Assembly (NCBI GenBank): GCA_035504075.1
Contig: DATJSO010000157.1
Span: 1-15,151 of the forward strand
Direction of reading: 5' to 3'
Origin: DATARH01 sp035504075
GTDB taxonomy: Bacteria; Pseudomonadota; Alphaproteobacteria; ATCC43930; CGMCC-115725
Length of the DNA stretch: 15,151 nt
Shown here: piece by piece, positions 1-6,846 of the stretch
Layout: each line of letters opens with the position of its first letter
How positions within the stretch are numbered: position 1 is the first letter of the stretch
Program-made: the position numbers and the translations under genes
Notes under the pieces: model-generated
What the model saw: the letters and a program-made list of their open reading frames with translations, nothing else
Databases searched by the model: none
Told to the model about the DNA's origin: nothing

Positions 1-581
1 ATCGTACGCCGCGTCAGCGCGTCGAGCCGGGTCGCGCGGATATAGGCGTCGATCCAGGCCGCGTCCTGGTATGCCAACAGCATCTGGCCGCCGGCCGAGA
101 CGTAGAGCGGGCGCGTCGTGCCGGTCGGCACCGTGTAGCGCACCGGGTTAGGGCTGTCGATGATGTCGGCGTAGGTCATTCGCTGCGCCGCCCGGTCGAG
201 CAGCACGAGAAACACCGTCTCGCCGCTTGTCGCCGCAAGGTCCTGCAGGATCGGCCGCAGCAGCGCCGGAAAGCGGCGCCCGGCCAGGATGTCGGCCGCC
301 AGCCGGAAGGATTTCGGCCCGAGGCGGTAAAGGCCGTGGCCGTGCTCCATGTATCCGGCCGCTACCATCGAGCGCAGGATGCCGAGCAGGCTGCTTTTCG
401 GCGCCGCGAGCCGCCCGCTCAATTCGGCGAGGCTCAGCCCCTCGGCCGATTTGGCGAGCGCCTCGAACAGTGCGACAAGGCGCAGCGCCGAGCGGGCGAA
501 CGATCCTTCCGCCGCGGCGCTCCCGCTCGCCTCGCGCGGGCCGGGCGCCCGACGCAACGGCTGTGTCCTCAACGCGCGCAT
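1..581 (-). CDS. IclR-family transcriptional regulator (partial, C-terminus off the window)
   Basis: Read on the minus strand from the ATG at 581, this gives 193 codons before the window ends. IclR regulators are about 250-270 residues, so roughly the last quarter is missing. Residues 30-88 form the winged helix-turn-helix: a first helix ending in LRLVALFEAL, a recognition region around LSLAELSGRLAAPKSSLLGI, then the wing ending in YRLGPKSF. From about residue 105 the IclR effector domain begins, with RPILQDLAATSGETVFLVLL and later VPTGTTRPLYVSAGGQMLLA, typical of the family's ligand pocket. A TGA lies in frame two codons upstream of the ATG, so no longer start is possible. The gene is divergent from the catabolic run at 738-4133 and is its likely local regulator (inference). 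The effector is unknown. Confidence 0.88.
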   Translation of the reverse strand, partial: MRALRTQPLRRAPGPREASGSAAAEGSFARSALRLVALFEALAKSAEGLSLAELSGRLAAPKSSLLGILRSMVAAGYMEHGHGLYRLGPKSFRLAADILAGRRFPALLRPILQDLAATSGETVFLVLLDRAAQRMTYADIIDSPNPVRYTVPTGTTRPLYVSAGGQMLLAYQDAAWIDAYIRATRLDALTRRT

Positions 582-590
582 CCTTCAGAC

Positions 591-625
591 TGTGCCGCAC
601 ACTATGCCGCAGACTGTGCCGCACA
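591..625. promoter_or_regulatory. Phased palindromes, candidate operator for the IclR regulator
   Basis: The 11-bp perfect palindrome TGTGCCGCACA occurs at 591-601 and again at 615-625. A degenerate copy, TATGCCGCAGA, lies midway at 603-613. The three sites repeat every 12 bp. They lie 10-44 bp upstream of the regulator's start codon and just downstream of a possible -10 box at 627-632, where a bound repressor would block its own transcription. IclR proteins commonly bind such sites as paired dimers. The link to this regulator is inferred from position. Confidence 0.55.
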
Positions 626-626
626 A

Positions 627-656
627 AGAGTAGTGGTTAAGCGCCTGCCTATTCAA
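627..656 (-). promoter_or_regulatory. Possible promoter of the IclR-family gene
   Basis: On the minus strand a TTGAAT (651-656) is followed after 18 bp by TACTCT (627-632). Both are only partial matches to the sigma-70 boxes. The support is mainly positional: transcription would start within the palindrome array at 591-625. Confidence 0.25.
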
Positions 657-683
657 TGTGCTGCGCGTGCCGGGCGACCGCCG

Positions 684-712
684 CAGACGCCGCGCCGCGC
701 TGTTGCTAGAGT
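684..712 (+). promoter_or_regulatory. Possible promoter of the hydrolase-aldolase-crotonase operon
   Basis: CAGACGC at 684-690 matches five of seven positions of the alphaproteobacterial -35 motif TTGACGS. After 14 bp comes GCTAGAGT at 705-712, which keeps the GCTA core of the -10 motif GCTANAWC and also reads as an extended -10 (TGC TAGAGT). The start point would fall near 719, leaving a short leader that contains GGAGGA at 728-733 before the ATG at 738. Confidence 0.35.
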
Positions 713-737
713 GCCGGATCGCTCGCTGGAGGACGCA

Positions 738-1592
738 ATGACGACGACAACGATTGACGCCGACGCGCGCGCCGAGATCCGCATCGAGGACGTGGAATAT
801 CAGCGTCAGGCCGGTCGCGCATTGCTCGCGCGGCTCTACCGGCCGGCCGGCGTCGGGCCGTTCCCGGCCGTCGTGCAGGTGCATGGCGGCGCCTGGGTCG
901 GCAAGGACCGCATCGACAACGATTTCATCGCGCGGGCCTTGGCCGAGAGCGGTGTGCTCGTCGCCTCGATCGATTTCCGCATGCCGCCCGAGGCGTCCTA
1001 CCCGGCTTCGTTGGCAGACGTCAATCTCGCGATCCGCTGGCTGAAGGCGCGCGCTCGCACCTATGGCAGCCGGCCCGACAGGGTCGGTCTGTTCGGCACG
1101 TCGAGCGGTGGCCACCAGGCGTTGCTGGCGGCGATGCGGCCGGACGATCCGCGCTACGCCGCCTTGCCGCTGCCCGAGGCACCCGGGTTGGATGCGCGGG
1201 CTGCGTTCGTCATTGCCGGCTGGGGCGTGCTCGACCCGCTGTTGCGCTACCACCTCGCAAAGAAGGCCGGCAACGCCGCGCTGGTCGAACATCACGACGC
1301 GTTCTGGGGCAGCGAGGCGGCGATGAGCGAGGGCAGCCCGCCGGCAATCCTCGATCGCGGCGAGAAAGCCTTCCTGCCGCCGGCGCTGGTATTCGGCGGC
1401 GACGCCGACGAATGGGTCCCGGTGGCGACGATGCACCGCCTCGCCGCGGGCTGGAAAAAGGCGGGCGGCGAGATCGAATTGCAGCTCTATCCCGGCCAGG
1501 GGCACGGCTTCATGACCGGCAAGCCGACCGCCCCCTATGCGCGGCCGGCGATCGAGCGCATGAAGGCGTTCATCCACAGGCGCGCCGGCTGA
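738..1592 (+). CDS. Alpha/beta hydrolase, HSL/BD-FAE-like esterase
   Basis: A 284-residue single-domain alpha/beta hydrolase without a signal peptide, so cytoplasmic. The oxyanion loop HGGAW is at residues 49-53. The nucleophile elbow is GTSSG at 120-124, with Ser122 as nucleophile. Asp224 in GDADEWVP and His256 in GQGHGF complete the triad. This arrangement fits carboxylesterases or lactonases of the hormone-sensitive lipase and BD-FAE groups; the usual GDSAGG elbow is altered to GTSSGG here. The ATG at 738 is chosen for its GGAGGA at 728-733; the frame stays open upstream, but that part overlaps the operator and the regulator gene. It is first in a plus-strand run with a dehydrogenase, aldolase and crotonase, so it probably releases an acid or opens a lactone for that pathway (inference). 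The true substrate is unknown. Confidence 0.88.
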   Translation: MTTTTIDADARAEIRIEDVEYQRQAGRALLARLYRPAGVGPFPAVVQVHGGAWVGKDRIDNDFIARALAESGVLVASIDFRMPPEASYPASLADVNLAIRWLKARARTYGSRPDRVGLFGTSSGGHQALLAAMRPDDPRYAALPLPEAPGLDARAAFVIAGWGVLDPLLRYHLAKKAGNAALVEHHDAFWGSEAAMSEGSPPAILDRGEKAFLPPALVFGGDADEWVPVATMHRLAAGWKKAGGEIELQLYPGQGHGFMTGKPTAPYARPAIERMKAFIHRRAG

Positions 1593-1634
1593 CCCCGGCC
1601 GCTTCCCTGGCTTTGCCCGACCTCGGAGGATCAA

Positions 1635-2415
1635 ATGCGGTTGCAGGGAAAGATCGGCATCGTCACCGCGGCGGCGTCCGGCATGGGGCGGGCCGGTGCG
1701 CTGCGCTTCGCGAGAGAGGGCGCCGCGGTCGGCGTCGCCGACATCGACGAAGGCGGCGTCGCGGCGGTCGTGCGGGAGATCGCGGCGGCGGGCGGCCGGG
1801 CGCTGGCGCTGGTCGGCGATCTGCGGCAGGACCAGTTCGCCCGCGATATCGTCAAACGCACCGCGGCTGCGTTCGGCGGCCTCGATTTCGCATGGAACCA
1901 TGTCGGCCACCCCGGCCCCGCCGCGATCGAGGGCATCGAGATGGCCGAGTTCGAATTGGCGCTCGACCTCAATCTGCACCGTGCTGGTGACGACCGAAGC
2001 GGCGATCCCGGAATTGCGGGCGCGCGGCGGCGGCGCGCTGCTTTTCACCGCTTCGACCTCGGGCCTCGTCGGTTCGCAATTCAGCCCGGTCTACTCGATG
2101 GCCAAGTTCGGCGTTGTCGGCTTTGTGCGGGCGCTCGCCAAACGCCTTGCCCCCGACGGCATCCGGGTCAACGCGGTCTGCCCGGGCCCGATCGACACGC
2201 CGATGTTGCGCGTCTTCGTCGCGCGCCCCGACCAGCAGCAGCGGCCGGGCGAGGCGGACAAGGAGGCGCTGATCGTGCGCCGCAGCCAGCAGATCCCGAT
2301 GCGCCGCACCGGTCGGCCCGAGGAAATCGCCAATGCCGCGCTGTTTTTGCTGTCGGACGAAGCCTCGTTCGTCTCCGGCGCCGCCCTCCCGGTGGACGGC
2401 GCCGCGACGGCCTGA
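1635..2415 (+). pseudogene. Short-chain dehydrogenase/reductase, frameshifted near 1975-1983
   Basis: Two adjacent frames together encode one classical SDR of about 259 residues. The first frame, from the ATG at 1635 (GGAGGA at 1625-1630), gives the Rossmann N-terminus with TAAASGMG at residues 11-18, VADID (NAD-type acidic end of beta-2), and WNHVG at 87-91. After LDLNLH the matching sequence continues one frame over, from GTG at 1981: VLVTTEAAIPELRARGGG, the catalytic Ser in FTASTSG, YSMAK with catalytic Tyr and Lys, then VNAVCPGPIDTPM and the C-terminal SGAALPVDG. Aligned to the family spacing (Asn-Leu to the Ala-Ala helix), two bases appear to be missing. The first Gly of TGxxxGxG is Ala and NNAG reads NHVG, possibly a subfamily trait. 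The rest shows no decay, so a recent mutation, an assembly error or recoding are all possible. Confidence 0.8.
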
Positions 2416-2476
2416 ACGCAACCTGTCAGCCAAACTCCTCATTGCCAGGACGCACGGATCCAGCGCGACCTTCGCG

Positions 2477-2503
2477 GCGCCGGCCCTGGACCCCGGCCGG
2501 CGC
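2477..2503. repeat. Perfect 9-bp inverted repeat between the dehydrogenase and aldolase
   Basis: GCGCCGGCC at 2477-2485 pairs perfectly with GGCCGGCGC at 2495-2503 around a 9-nt loop. It lies in the 134-bp gap between the SDR stop and the aldolase start. No T-run follows, so a classical intrinsic terminator is not indicated. An mRNA-stabilising or processing hairpin is possible. GC-rich DNA makes such stems fairly common. Confidence 0.35.
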
Positions 2504-2549
2504 GAGGGCGACAATGGAACGATCCTCAGGACGCTTCAGGAGACCGTCG

Positions 2550-3347
2550 ATGCCGGCCACGATCCGCAACACCGCCCGCGACAAGCTCGAAGCCGGGGAA
2601 TTGGCATTGGGCATCGGCATCCGCCTCGTCCGCAGCGTCGAGATTGCGAAGGCGATGGCGGTCGCCGGCTATGATTGGCTGTTTCTCGACATGGAGCACG
2701 GCGTCATGCCGCTGGAAGCGTGCGCGCAGATCGCGACCGCGGCGCTCGACGCCGGCATCGCGCCGATCGCCCGCGTGCCGAACGGCGAGTACGCGATCGC
2801 GACGCGGGCGCTCGACAACGGCACGCTCGGCATCGTCATGCCGCATGTCGACACCGCCGAGGAGGCAACCGAAGTCGTCGATCGGCTGAAATACCCGCCC
2901 GTTGGACACCGCTCCCTGGGCGGCGTCGGGCCGCATTACGGGTTGCGCAGCGCCTCGACCGGCGAGCAGGTCGCGGCGCTGAACGCCGCCAACCTGACCG
3001 TCGTCATGCTGGAGACACCGACCGCGATCAGGAATGCCGATGCAATCGCTGCCGTGCCGGGGATCGATGTGTTGCTGATCGGCACGAACGATCTGTGCGC
3101 CGAGATGGGCATCCCCGGCGATTTCGCCGATCCGCGCGTCGTCGACGCTTACGGCACGGTCGTCGCTGCCTGCACGAAGCACGGCAAATACGCCGGCGTC
3201 GGCGGTGTTTATACCGACGAATTGTTGGCCCGTTATGTCGGCATGGGCTGCCGCTTTGTGCTCGCCGGCCAGGATGGCGGCTTCCTGATGCACGCGGCGC
3301 AGCAGCGCAGCGGCGTTCTGCGCCGGCTTGCGGCCGGCGCGCGCTGA
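2550..3347 (+). CDS. HpcH/HpaI-family class II aldolase
   Basis: A 265-residue protein of the HpcH/HpaI aldolase family, metal-dependent enzymes that cleave 4-hydroxy-2-oxo acids to pyruvate plus an aldehyde. Against the known E. coli HpaI residues, DMEHG gives the catalytic His at 50, ARVP the pyruvate-binding Arg at 75, MLET the metal-ligand Glu at 155, and GTNDL the metal-ligand Asp at 181. The usual GPADLS reads GTNDLC, so the exact substrate cannot be assigned (4-hydroxy-2-oxoheptanedioate, 2-dehydro-3-deoxyglucarate and related acids are candidates). AGGAGA at 2538-2543 fixes the ATG at 2550. The crotonase gene follows after 6 bp, so the two are surely co-transcribed. The same reading phase is open back through the frameshifted dehydrogenase to 1635; this start does not need that extension. 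Confidence 0.9.
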   Translation: MPATIRNTARDKLEAGELALGIGIRLVRSVEIAKAMAVAGYDWLFLDMEHGVMPLEACAQIATAALDAGIAPIARVPNGEYAIATRALDNGTLGIVMPHVDTAEEATEVVDRLKYPPVGHRSLGGVGPHYGLRSASTGEQVAALNAANLTVVMLETPTAIRNADAIAAVPGIDVLLIGTNDLCAEMGIPGDFADPRVVDAYGTVVAACTKHGKYAGVGGVYTDELLARYVGMGCRFVLAGQDGGFLMHAAQQRSGVLRRLAAGAR

Positions 3348-3353
3348 GCGCCG

Positions 3354-4133
3354 ATGGCCGACATTGCGCTGAGCCGGCCGGAGCGGGGGGTCGCGCTCGT
3401 CACGATCGACCGCCCGCGGCGCCGCAACGCGCTGAACCTCGCGGCCTGGCGCGACCTCGCTGCCGCGTTCCGCGGCCTCGCCGAGCGCCGCGAGGTGCGC
3501 CTTATCCTGCTGACCGGCGCCGGCGGCCATTTCTGCGCTGGTGCTGACATCAGCGAATTTGCCGAATTGCGCGCGGACAGCGAGACCGGTGCGGCGTATG
3601 AGCGCGACGTCGCCGCCTGCTATGACGCGATCCGCGCCGCGCCGCAGCCGACGATCGCGGCGATCGAAGGATCCTGCGTCGGTGGCGGCTGTGCGATCGC
3701 GCTGTGCTGCGATTTTCGCGTCATGCACCGCGCCGCCCGCTTCGGCATTCCGGCGACACGGCTCGGCACGATCTACACCGCTGCCGAATGCGGCTTTCTG
3801 TATCGGGTCGTCGGTCTCGCCAACGCCAAGCGCATTCTCTACAGCAGCGACCTGTTCGATATCGTCGCGGCGCGCCAGATGGGGTTCGCCGATGTCGTCG
3901 CGAAAGAGGGCGCGGTCGCAGCAGCGCTCGAATTCGCCGCCGCGATGATGCGCAACGCCCCATTGGCGTTGGCCGGCACCAAGACGATTTTGGAGGCGCT
4001 GGCGGCAGGCGAGGTCGAACGCCGCCGCGCCGACATCGACGCGCTGATCCGCGACGCGCTCGATAGCGAAGACTACCGCGAAGGCGCCCGCGCCTTTCTC
4101 GAAAAACGCTCGCCCCGCTTCACCGGCAAGTGA
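3354..4133 (+). CDS. Enoyl-CoA hydratase/isomerase (crotonase) family protein, atypical active site
   Basis: A 259-residue crotonase-fold protein. GHFCAGADISEF (58-69) and the GSCVGGGCAIA segment (106-116) supply the two oxyanion-hole NH groups that bind acyl-CoA thioesters, and DRPRRRNAL near the N-terminus is the usual CoA-binding strand. The two catalytic glutamates of true hydratases (Glu144 and Glu164 in rat mitochondrial enoyl-CoA hydratase) correspond here to Ala114 in GGGCA and Ala134 in FGIPA. The spacing of 20 is kept, so the alignment is firm. Simple hydratase chemistry is therefore doubtful; another crotonase reaction such as isomerisation, thioester hydrolysis, decarboxylation or C-C cleavage is possible. 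The ATG lies 6 bp after the aldolase stop, so translational coupling is likely. The gene ends 7 bp before the stop of the oppositely oriented ligase. Confidence 0.88.
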   Translation: MADIALSRPERGVALVTIDRPRRRNALNLAAWRDLAAAFRGLAERREVRLILLTGAGGHFCAGADISEFAELRADSETGAAYERDVAACYDAIRAAPQPTIAAIEGSCVGGGCAIALCCDFRVMHRAARFGIPATRLGTIYTAAECGFLYRVVGLANAKRILYSSDLFDIVAARQMGFADVVAKEGAVAAALEFAAAMMRNAPLALAGTKTILEALAAGEVERRRADIDALIRDALDSEDYREGARAFLEKRSPRFTGK

Positions 4134-4140
4134 GTGCCGC

Positions 4141-5769
4141 TCAGCCCCCCTCCTTCGCCCGCTCGCGCAGTACGAATTTCTGGATTTTTCCGGTCGAGGT
4201 TTTCGGCAGCGGGCCGAAGATCACGTGGCGCGGCGCCTTGAAACGCGCCAGACGCTCCCGGCAGAACGCGATGATCGCCGCCGCGTCGGCCTCGGCGCCG
4301 TCCTTCAGTGTCACGAACGCGCACGGCGTCTCGCCCCAGGTCGCGTCGGGGCGGGCGACGACGGCGGCTTCGAGCACGGCGGGATGGCGGTAGAGCACAT
4401 CCTCGACCTCGATTGTCGAGATGTTCTCGCCGCCGGAGATGATGATGTCTTTCGAGCGGTCCTTCACTTCGATATAGCCGTCGGGGTGCGCGACCGCGAG
4501 GTCGCCGGTGTGGAACCAGCCGCCGGCAAAGGCTTCCGCGGTCGCCTTCGGGTTTTTCAGGTAGCCCTTCATGACGATGTTGCCGCGCATGAGGACTTCG
4601 CCCATCGTCTGTCCGTCCTGCGGCACCGGCCGCAGGGTCTCGGGGTCGGCGACCATCTGCGCCTCGAGCACCGGATAGGCGACGCCCTGCCGCGCCTTCA
4701 GCCGCGCCCGCTCGGCCGCCGCGAGCGTGTCCCATTCGTCGTGCCAGGCGCAGACGGTCGACGGGCCGTAGACCTCGGTCAACCCGTAGACATGCGTGAT
4801 GTCGAAGCCCAGCGCCTCGGCGCCGCCGATGACCGCCGCGGGCGGCGCCGAGCCGGCCGTCATCAGCGCCACCGGGCGCGACAGGCGTTCGTTCCGCGCG
4901 TGCAGCAGCATGTTGACGACAACCGGCGCGCCGCACAGATGCGTCACGCCGTACCGCTCGATCGCATCGTAAATCGCTGCCGCCTCGACCCGGCGCAGAC
5001 AGACATGCGTGCCGGCCAGGGCCGTGATCGTCCACGGAAAGCACCAGCCGTTGCAGTGGAACATCGGCAGCGTCCACAGATAGACCGGGTGCTGCTTCAG
5101 GTTCCACGCCAGGATATTGCCGAAGACTTCGAGATAGACGCCGCGATGCGAGTAGACGACGCCCTTCGGGTTGCCCGTCGTGCCCGAGGTGTAGTTGAGC
5201 GCGATGGCGTCCCACTCGTCGGCGGGCGCCGCCGCCGCAAAGGCCGGGTCGCCCGCGGCGATGAACGATTCGTAATCGACATCGCCGAGCCGTTCGCCGC
5301 CCGGCCCCTGCGGGTCGCAGATGTCGATGACGAACGGCTTCTCGTCGAGCTGCTCTAACGCGCGGCCGATGACCGGCGCGAATTCGGTGTCAGTCAACAG
5401 CGCCTTGGCGCCGCCGTGCTTCAGGATGAAGGCGATCGTCTCGGCGTCGAGGCGGATGTTCAGCATGTTGAGGACGGCGCCGGTCAGCGGCACGCCGAAA
5501 TGCGCCTCGAACGCTTCCGGCACGTTCGGCGCCATGACCGCGACCGTATCGCCGCGGCCGATGCCGTGCTGCGCCAGCGCCGAGGCGAGGCGGCGGCAGC
5601 GCTGCTGCACCTCGCGCCAGGTATACCGGCGGTCGCCGTGAATCACCGCGGTGCGCTCGGGATAGACCGCCGCGGTGCGGCCGAGAAATCCCAACGGCGA
5701 CAGCGGCACGAAATTGGCTGCGTTCTTGTCGAGGCTGGCGTCGTAGGGATTGGCGGTGGTTTGGGTCAT
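4141..5769 (-). CDS. Acyl-CoA synthetase (AMP-forming ligase)
   Basis: A 542-residue ANL-superfamily ligase that activates a carboxylic acid to its CoA thioester through an acyl-adenylate. Motifs in order: P-loop YTSGTTGNPKG (193-203), VYGLTE (327-332), HTGDLAV with Asp423 binding the ribose, the hinge KDRSKDIIISGGENIS (436-451), and C-terminal KTSTGKIQKF with catalytic Lys528. The N-terminus ANFVPLSPLGFLGR followed by YPERTAV resembles the short/medium-chain group that includes DmdB-type methylmercaptopropionate ligases and plant AAE proteins, so a short or branched acid is more likely than a long fatty acid. The start at 5769 (MTQTTANPYD) is preferred over an upstream extension rich in Arg and His. 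It converges on the crotonase with only 7 bp between stops and is divergent from the PEP-mutase-family gene at 5933. It probably supplies CoA esters to the same pathway (inference). Confidence 0.92.
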   Translation of the reverse strand: MTQTTANPYDASLDKNAANFVPLSPLGFLGRTAAVYPERTAVIHGDRRYTWREVQQRCRRLASALAQHGIGRGDTVAVMAPNVPEAFEAHFGVPLTGAVLNMLNIRLDAETIAFILKHGGAKALLTDTEFAPVIGRALEQLDEKPFVIDICDPQGPGGERLGDVDYESFIAAGDPAFAAAAPADEWDAIALNYTSGTTGNPKGVVYSHRGVYLEVFGNILAWNLKQHPVYLWTLPMFHCNGWCFPWTITALAGTHVCLRRVEAAAIYDAIERYGVTHLCGAPVVVNMLLHARNERLSRPVALMTAGSAPPAAVIGGAEALGFDITHVYGLTEVYGPSTVCAWHDEWDTLAAAERARLKARQGVAYPVLEAQMVADPETLRPVPQDGQTMGEVLMRGNIVMKGYLKNPKATAEAFAGGWFHTGDLAVAHPDGYIEVKDRSKDIIISGGENISTIEVEDVLYRHPAVLEAAVVARPDATWGETPCAFVTLKDGAEADAAAIIAFCRERLARFKAPRHVIFGPLPKTSTGKIQKFVLRERAKEGG

Positions 5770-5811
5770 CGCAACATTCCGCCTTGCGCCGATTCCGTGG
5801 GGGCGATGCAG

Positions 5812-5823
5812 CATGGCGCCATG
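5812..5823. promoter_or_regulatory. 12-bp perfect palindrome upstream of the ligase
   Basis: CATGGCGCCATG is a perfect palindrome in the divergent gap, 43 bp upstream of the ligase start. It lies between a minus-strand TTGACC (5832-5837) and a minus-strand GCTGCATC (5805-5812) that matches GCTANAWC well. The box spacing is longer than usual, so neither promoter nor operator is firm. Confidence 0.25.
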
Positions 5824-5871
5824 GGCGCCGCGGTCAAGCCCGCCGCGCACGCGCCCGGCGACCCGGCCGCG

Positions 5872-5899
5872 GTGACAATCGCCCCGGACATGCTAAGCT
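5872..5899 (+). promoter_or_regulatory. Possible promoter of the oxaloacetate decarboxylase-type gene
   Basis: GTGACAA at 5872-5878 is followed after 13 bp by GCTAAGCT at 5892-5899. Spacing fits the alphaproteobacterial pattern TTGACGS-N10-14-GCTANAWC. The element also reads as -35 GTGACA with an extended -10 (TGC TAAGCT). It lies 33 bp upstream of the ATG at 5933 and before its AAGGAGG. Confidence 0.4.
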
Positions 5900-5932
5900 C
5901 CGCGTGACGAGGGCGAACCCAAGGAGGCGCGG

Positions 5933-6802
5933 ATGGACTGGGGCGAGCGGCGCGAGCGGTTTCGCGCGATCCTGGCGGGCAGTCGCTGCGTCCATCCCGC
6001 CTCCGTCTATGACGCGATCTCGGCCCGCATCGCCGAGGATCTCGGCTTCGAGATCGGCATGTTTTCGGGTTCGGTCGGCTCGATGGCGGTGCTCGGCGCC
6101 CCCGATCTCGTCGTCTTGACCCTGTCGGAATTCGCGGGCCAAGCCTATCGCATCTGCCGCGCCGGCAATCTTGCGCTGCTGGTCGATGCCGATCACGGCT
6201 ACGGCAACGCGCTCAACGTGCGCCGCACGGTCGAGGAATTGGAGAGCGCCGGCATCTGCGCGATGTCGATCGAGGACACCGTGCTGCCGCGGCCCTACGG
6301 CCGGTCCGACAAGCCGACGCTGAGCGCCGTCGAGGAAGGCGTCGGCAAGATGAAGGCGGCGCTGTCGGCGCGCCAGGACAAGCGCCTCGTCATCGCCGGC
6401 CGCACCAGCGCACTGGCGATTGCCGGCATCGACGAGGCGATGAAGCGCGCCCGCGCCTATGAGGCAGCCGGCGTCGATGCGATGTTTCTCGCCGGCGGCG
6501 TGACGGCCGAGGCGATCGAGGCGGTGTCCGCGGCGATCCGCATCCCGATCATCACCGGCGGCGCCGGCGGCGGACCGCTCGGCGACCGCGACTGGCTGGC
6601 GGCGCATCGGGTGCGCGTCGCGCTGCAGACGCACGCGCCGTTCAGCGCCGCCGTGCAAGCCGTCTATACCACGCTGAAGGCGCTGCGCGACGGGGTAAAA
6701 CCAGCCGATCTAACCGGCGTCGCATCGCCCGATTTGATGCGACGGGTAACGCGGGGCGCTCAATACGCGCAATGGACGAAAGATTTTCTCGGCGGCGAAT
6801 GA
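5933..6802 (+). CDS. PEP mutase/isocitrate lyase superfamily protein, oxaloacetate decarboxylase type
   Basis: A 289-residue TIM-barrel protein of the PEP mutase/isocitrate lyase superfamily. It carries VDADHGYGN (84-92) with the Mg-binding Asp residues and IEDTVLPRPYG (113-123), where Glu114 and Asp115 complete the metal site. The sequence lacks the KKCGH signature of isocitrate lyase. Length and the His in LQTHAPF (His234) fit the class typified by Pseudomonas PA4872, an oxaloacetate decarboxylase with a distinctive active-site His at 235; that assignment rests on recall of the family. The product would be pyruvate. AAGGAGG at 5921-5927 gives a clear start. It diverges from the ligase and is followed after 44 bp by the small lipoprotein gene. 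Other superfamily lyases, such as methylisocitrate or dimethylmalate lyases, are the main alternatives. Confidence 0.85.
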   Translation: MDWGERRERFRAILAGSRCVHPASVYDAISARIAEDLGFEIGMFSGSVGSMAVLGAPDLVVLTLSEFAGQAYRICRAGNLALLVDADHGYGNALNVRRTVEELESAGICAMSIEDTVLPRPYGRSDKPTLSAVEEGVGKMKAALSARQDKRLVIAGRTSALAIAGIDEAMKRARAYEAAGVDAMFLAGGVTAEAIEAVSAAIRIPIITGGAGGGPLGDRDWLAAHRVRVALQTHAPFSAAVQAVYTTLKALRDGVKPADLTGVASPDLMRRVTRGAQYAQWTKDFLGGE

Positions 6803-6835
6803 AACGGTCGGGCGCTCGCGTTGTTGGCGAGAAAA

Positions 6836-6841
6836 AGGGGG
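6836..6841 (+). promoter_or_regulatory. Ribosome binding site that selects the GTG start at 6847
   Basis: AGGGGG lies five bases before GTG at 6847. The frame stays open upstream to other starts, including an ATG at 6799 that overlaps the previous gene's stop as ATGA. The strong site and the compact signal sequence that follows favour the GTG. Confidence 0.5.
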
Positions 6842-6846
6842 ATCAC

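Noticed and set aside
336..737. Upstream extension of the alpha/beta hydrolase frame
   Set aside because: The extension overlaps the IclR gene and the operator and has no domain. The ATG at 738 has a strong ribosome binding site and starts just before the fold.
585..2048. Long minus-strand open frame (487 codons) opposite the hydrolase and dehydrogenase
   Set aside because: Arg/Ala-rich translation with no family motif. It is antisense to genes with clear catalytic motifs, and high GC alone leaves such frames open.
2526..3728. Minus-strand 400-codon open frame opposite the aldolase and crotonase
   Set aside because: It mirrors well-supported genes, has no recognisable domain and no ribosome binding site.
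4225..5358. Plus-strand 377-codon open frame opposite the acyl-CoA ligase
   Set aside because: The ligase motifs on the other strand are complete. The antisense product is low-complexity Arg/Asp/Gly-rich.
6815..6831. Small hairpin CTCGC/GCGAG followed by five A residues as a terminator after the decarboxylase-type gene
   Set aside because: The stem is only 5 bp and is followed by A rather than T on the coding strand. Readthrough into the lipoprotein gene is more likely.
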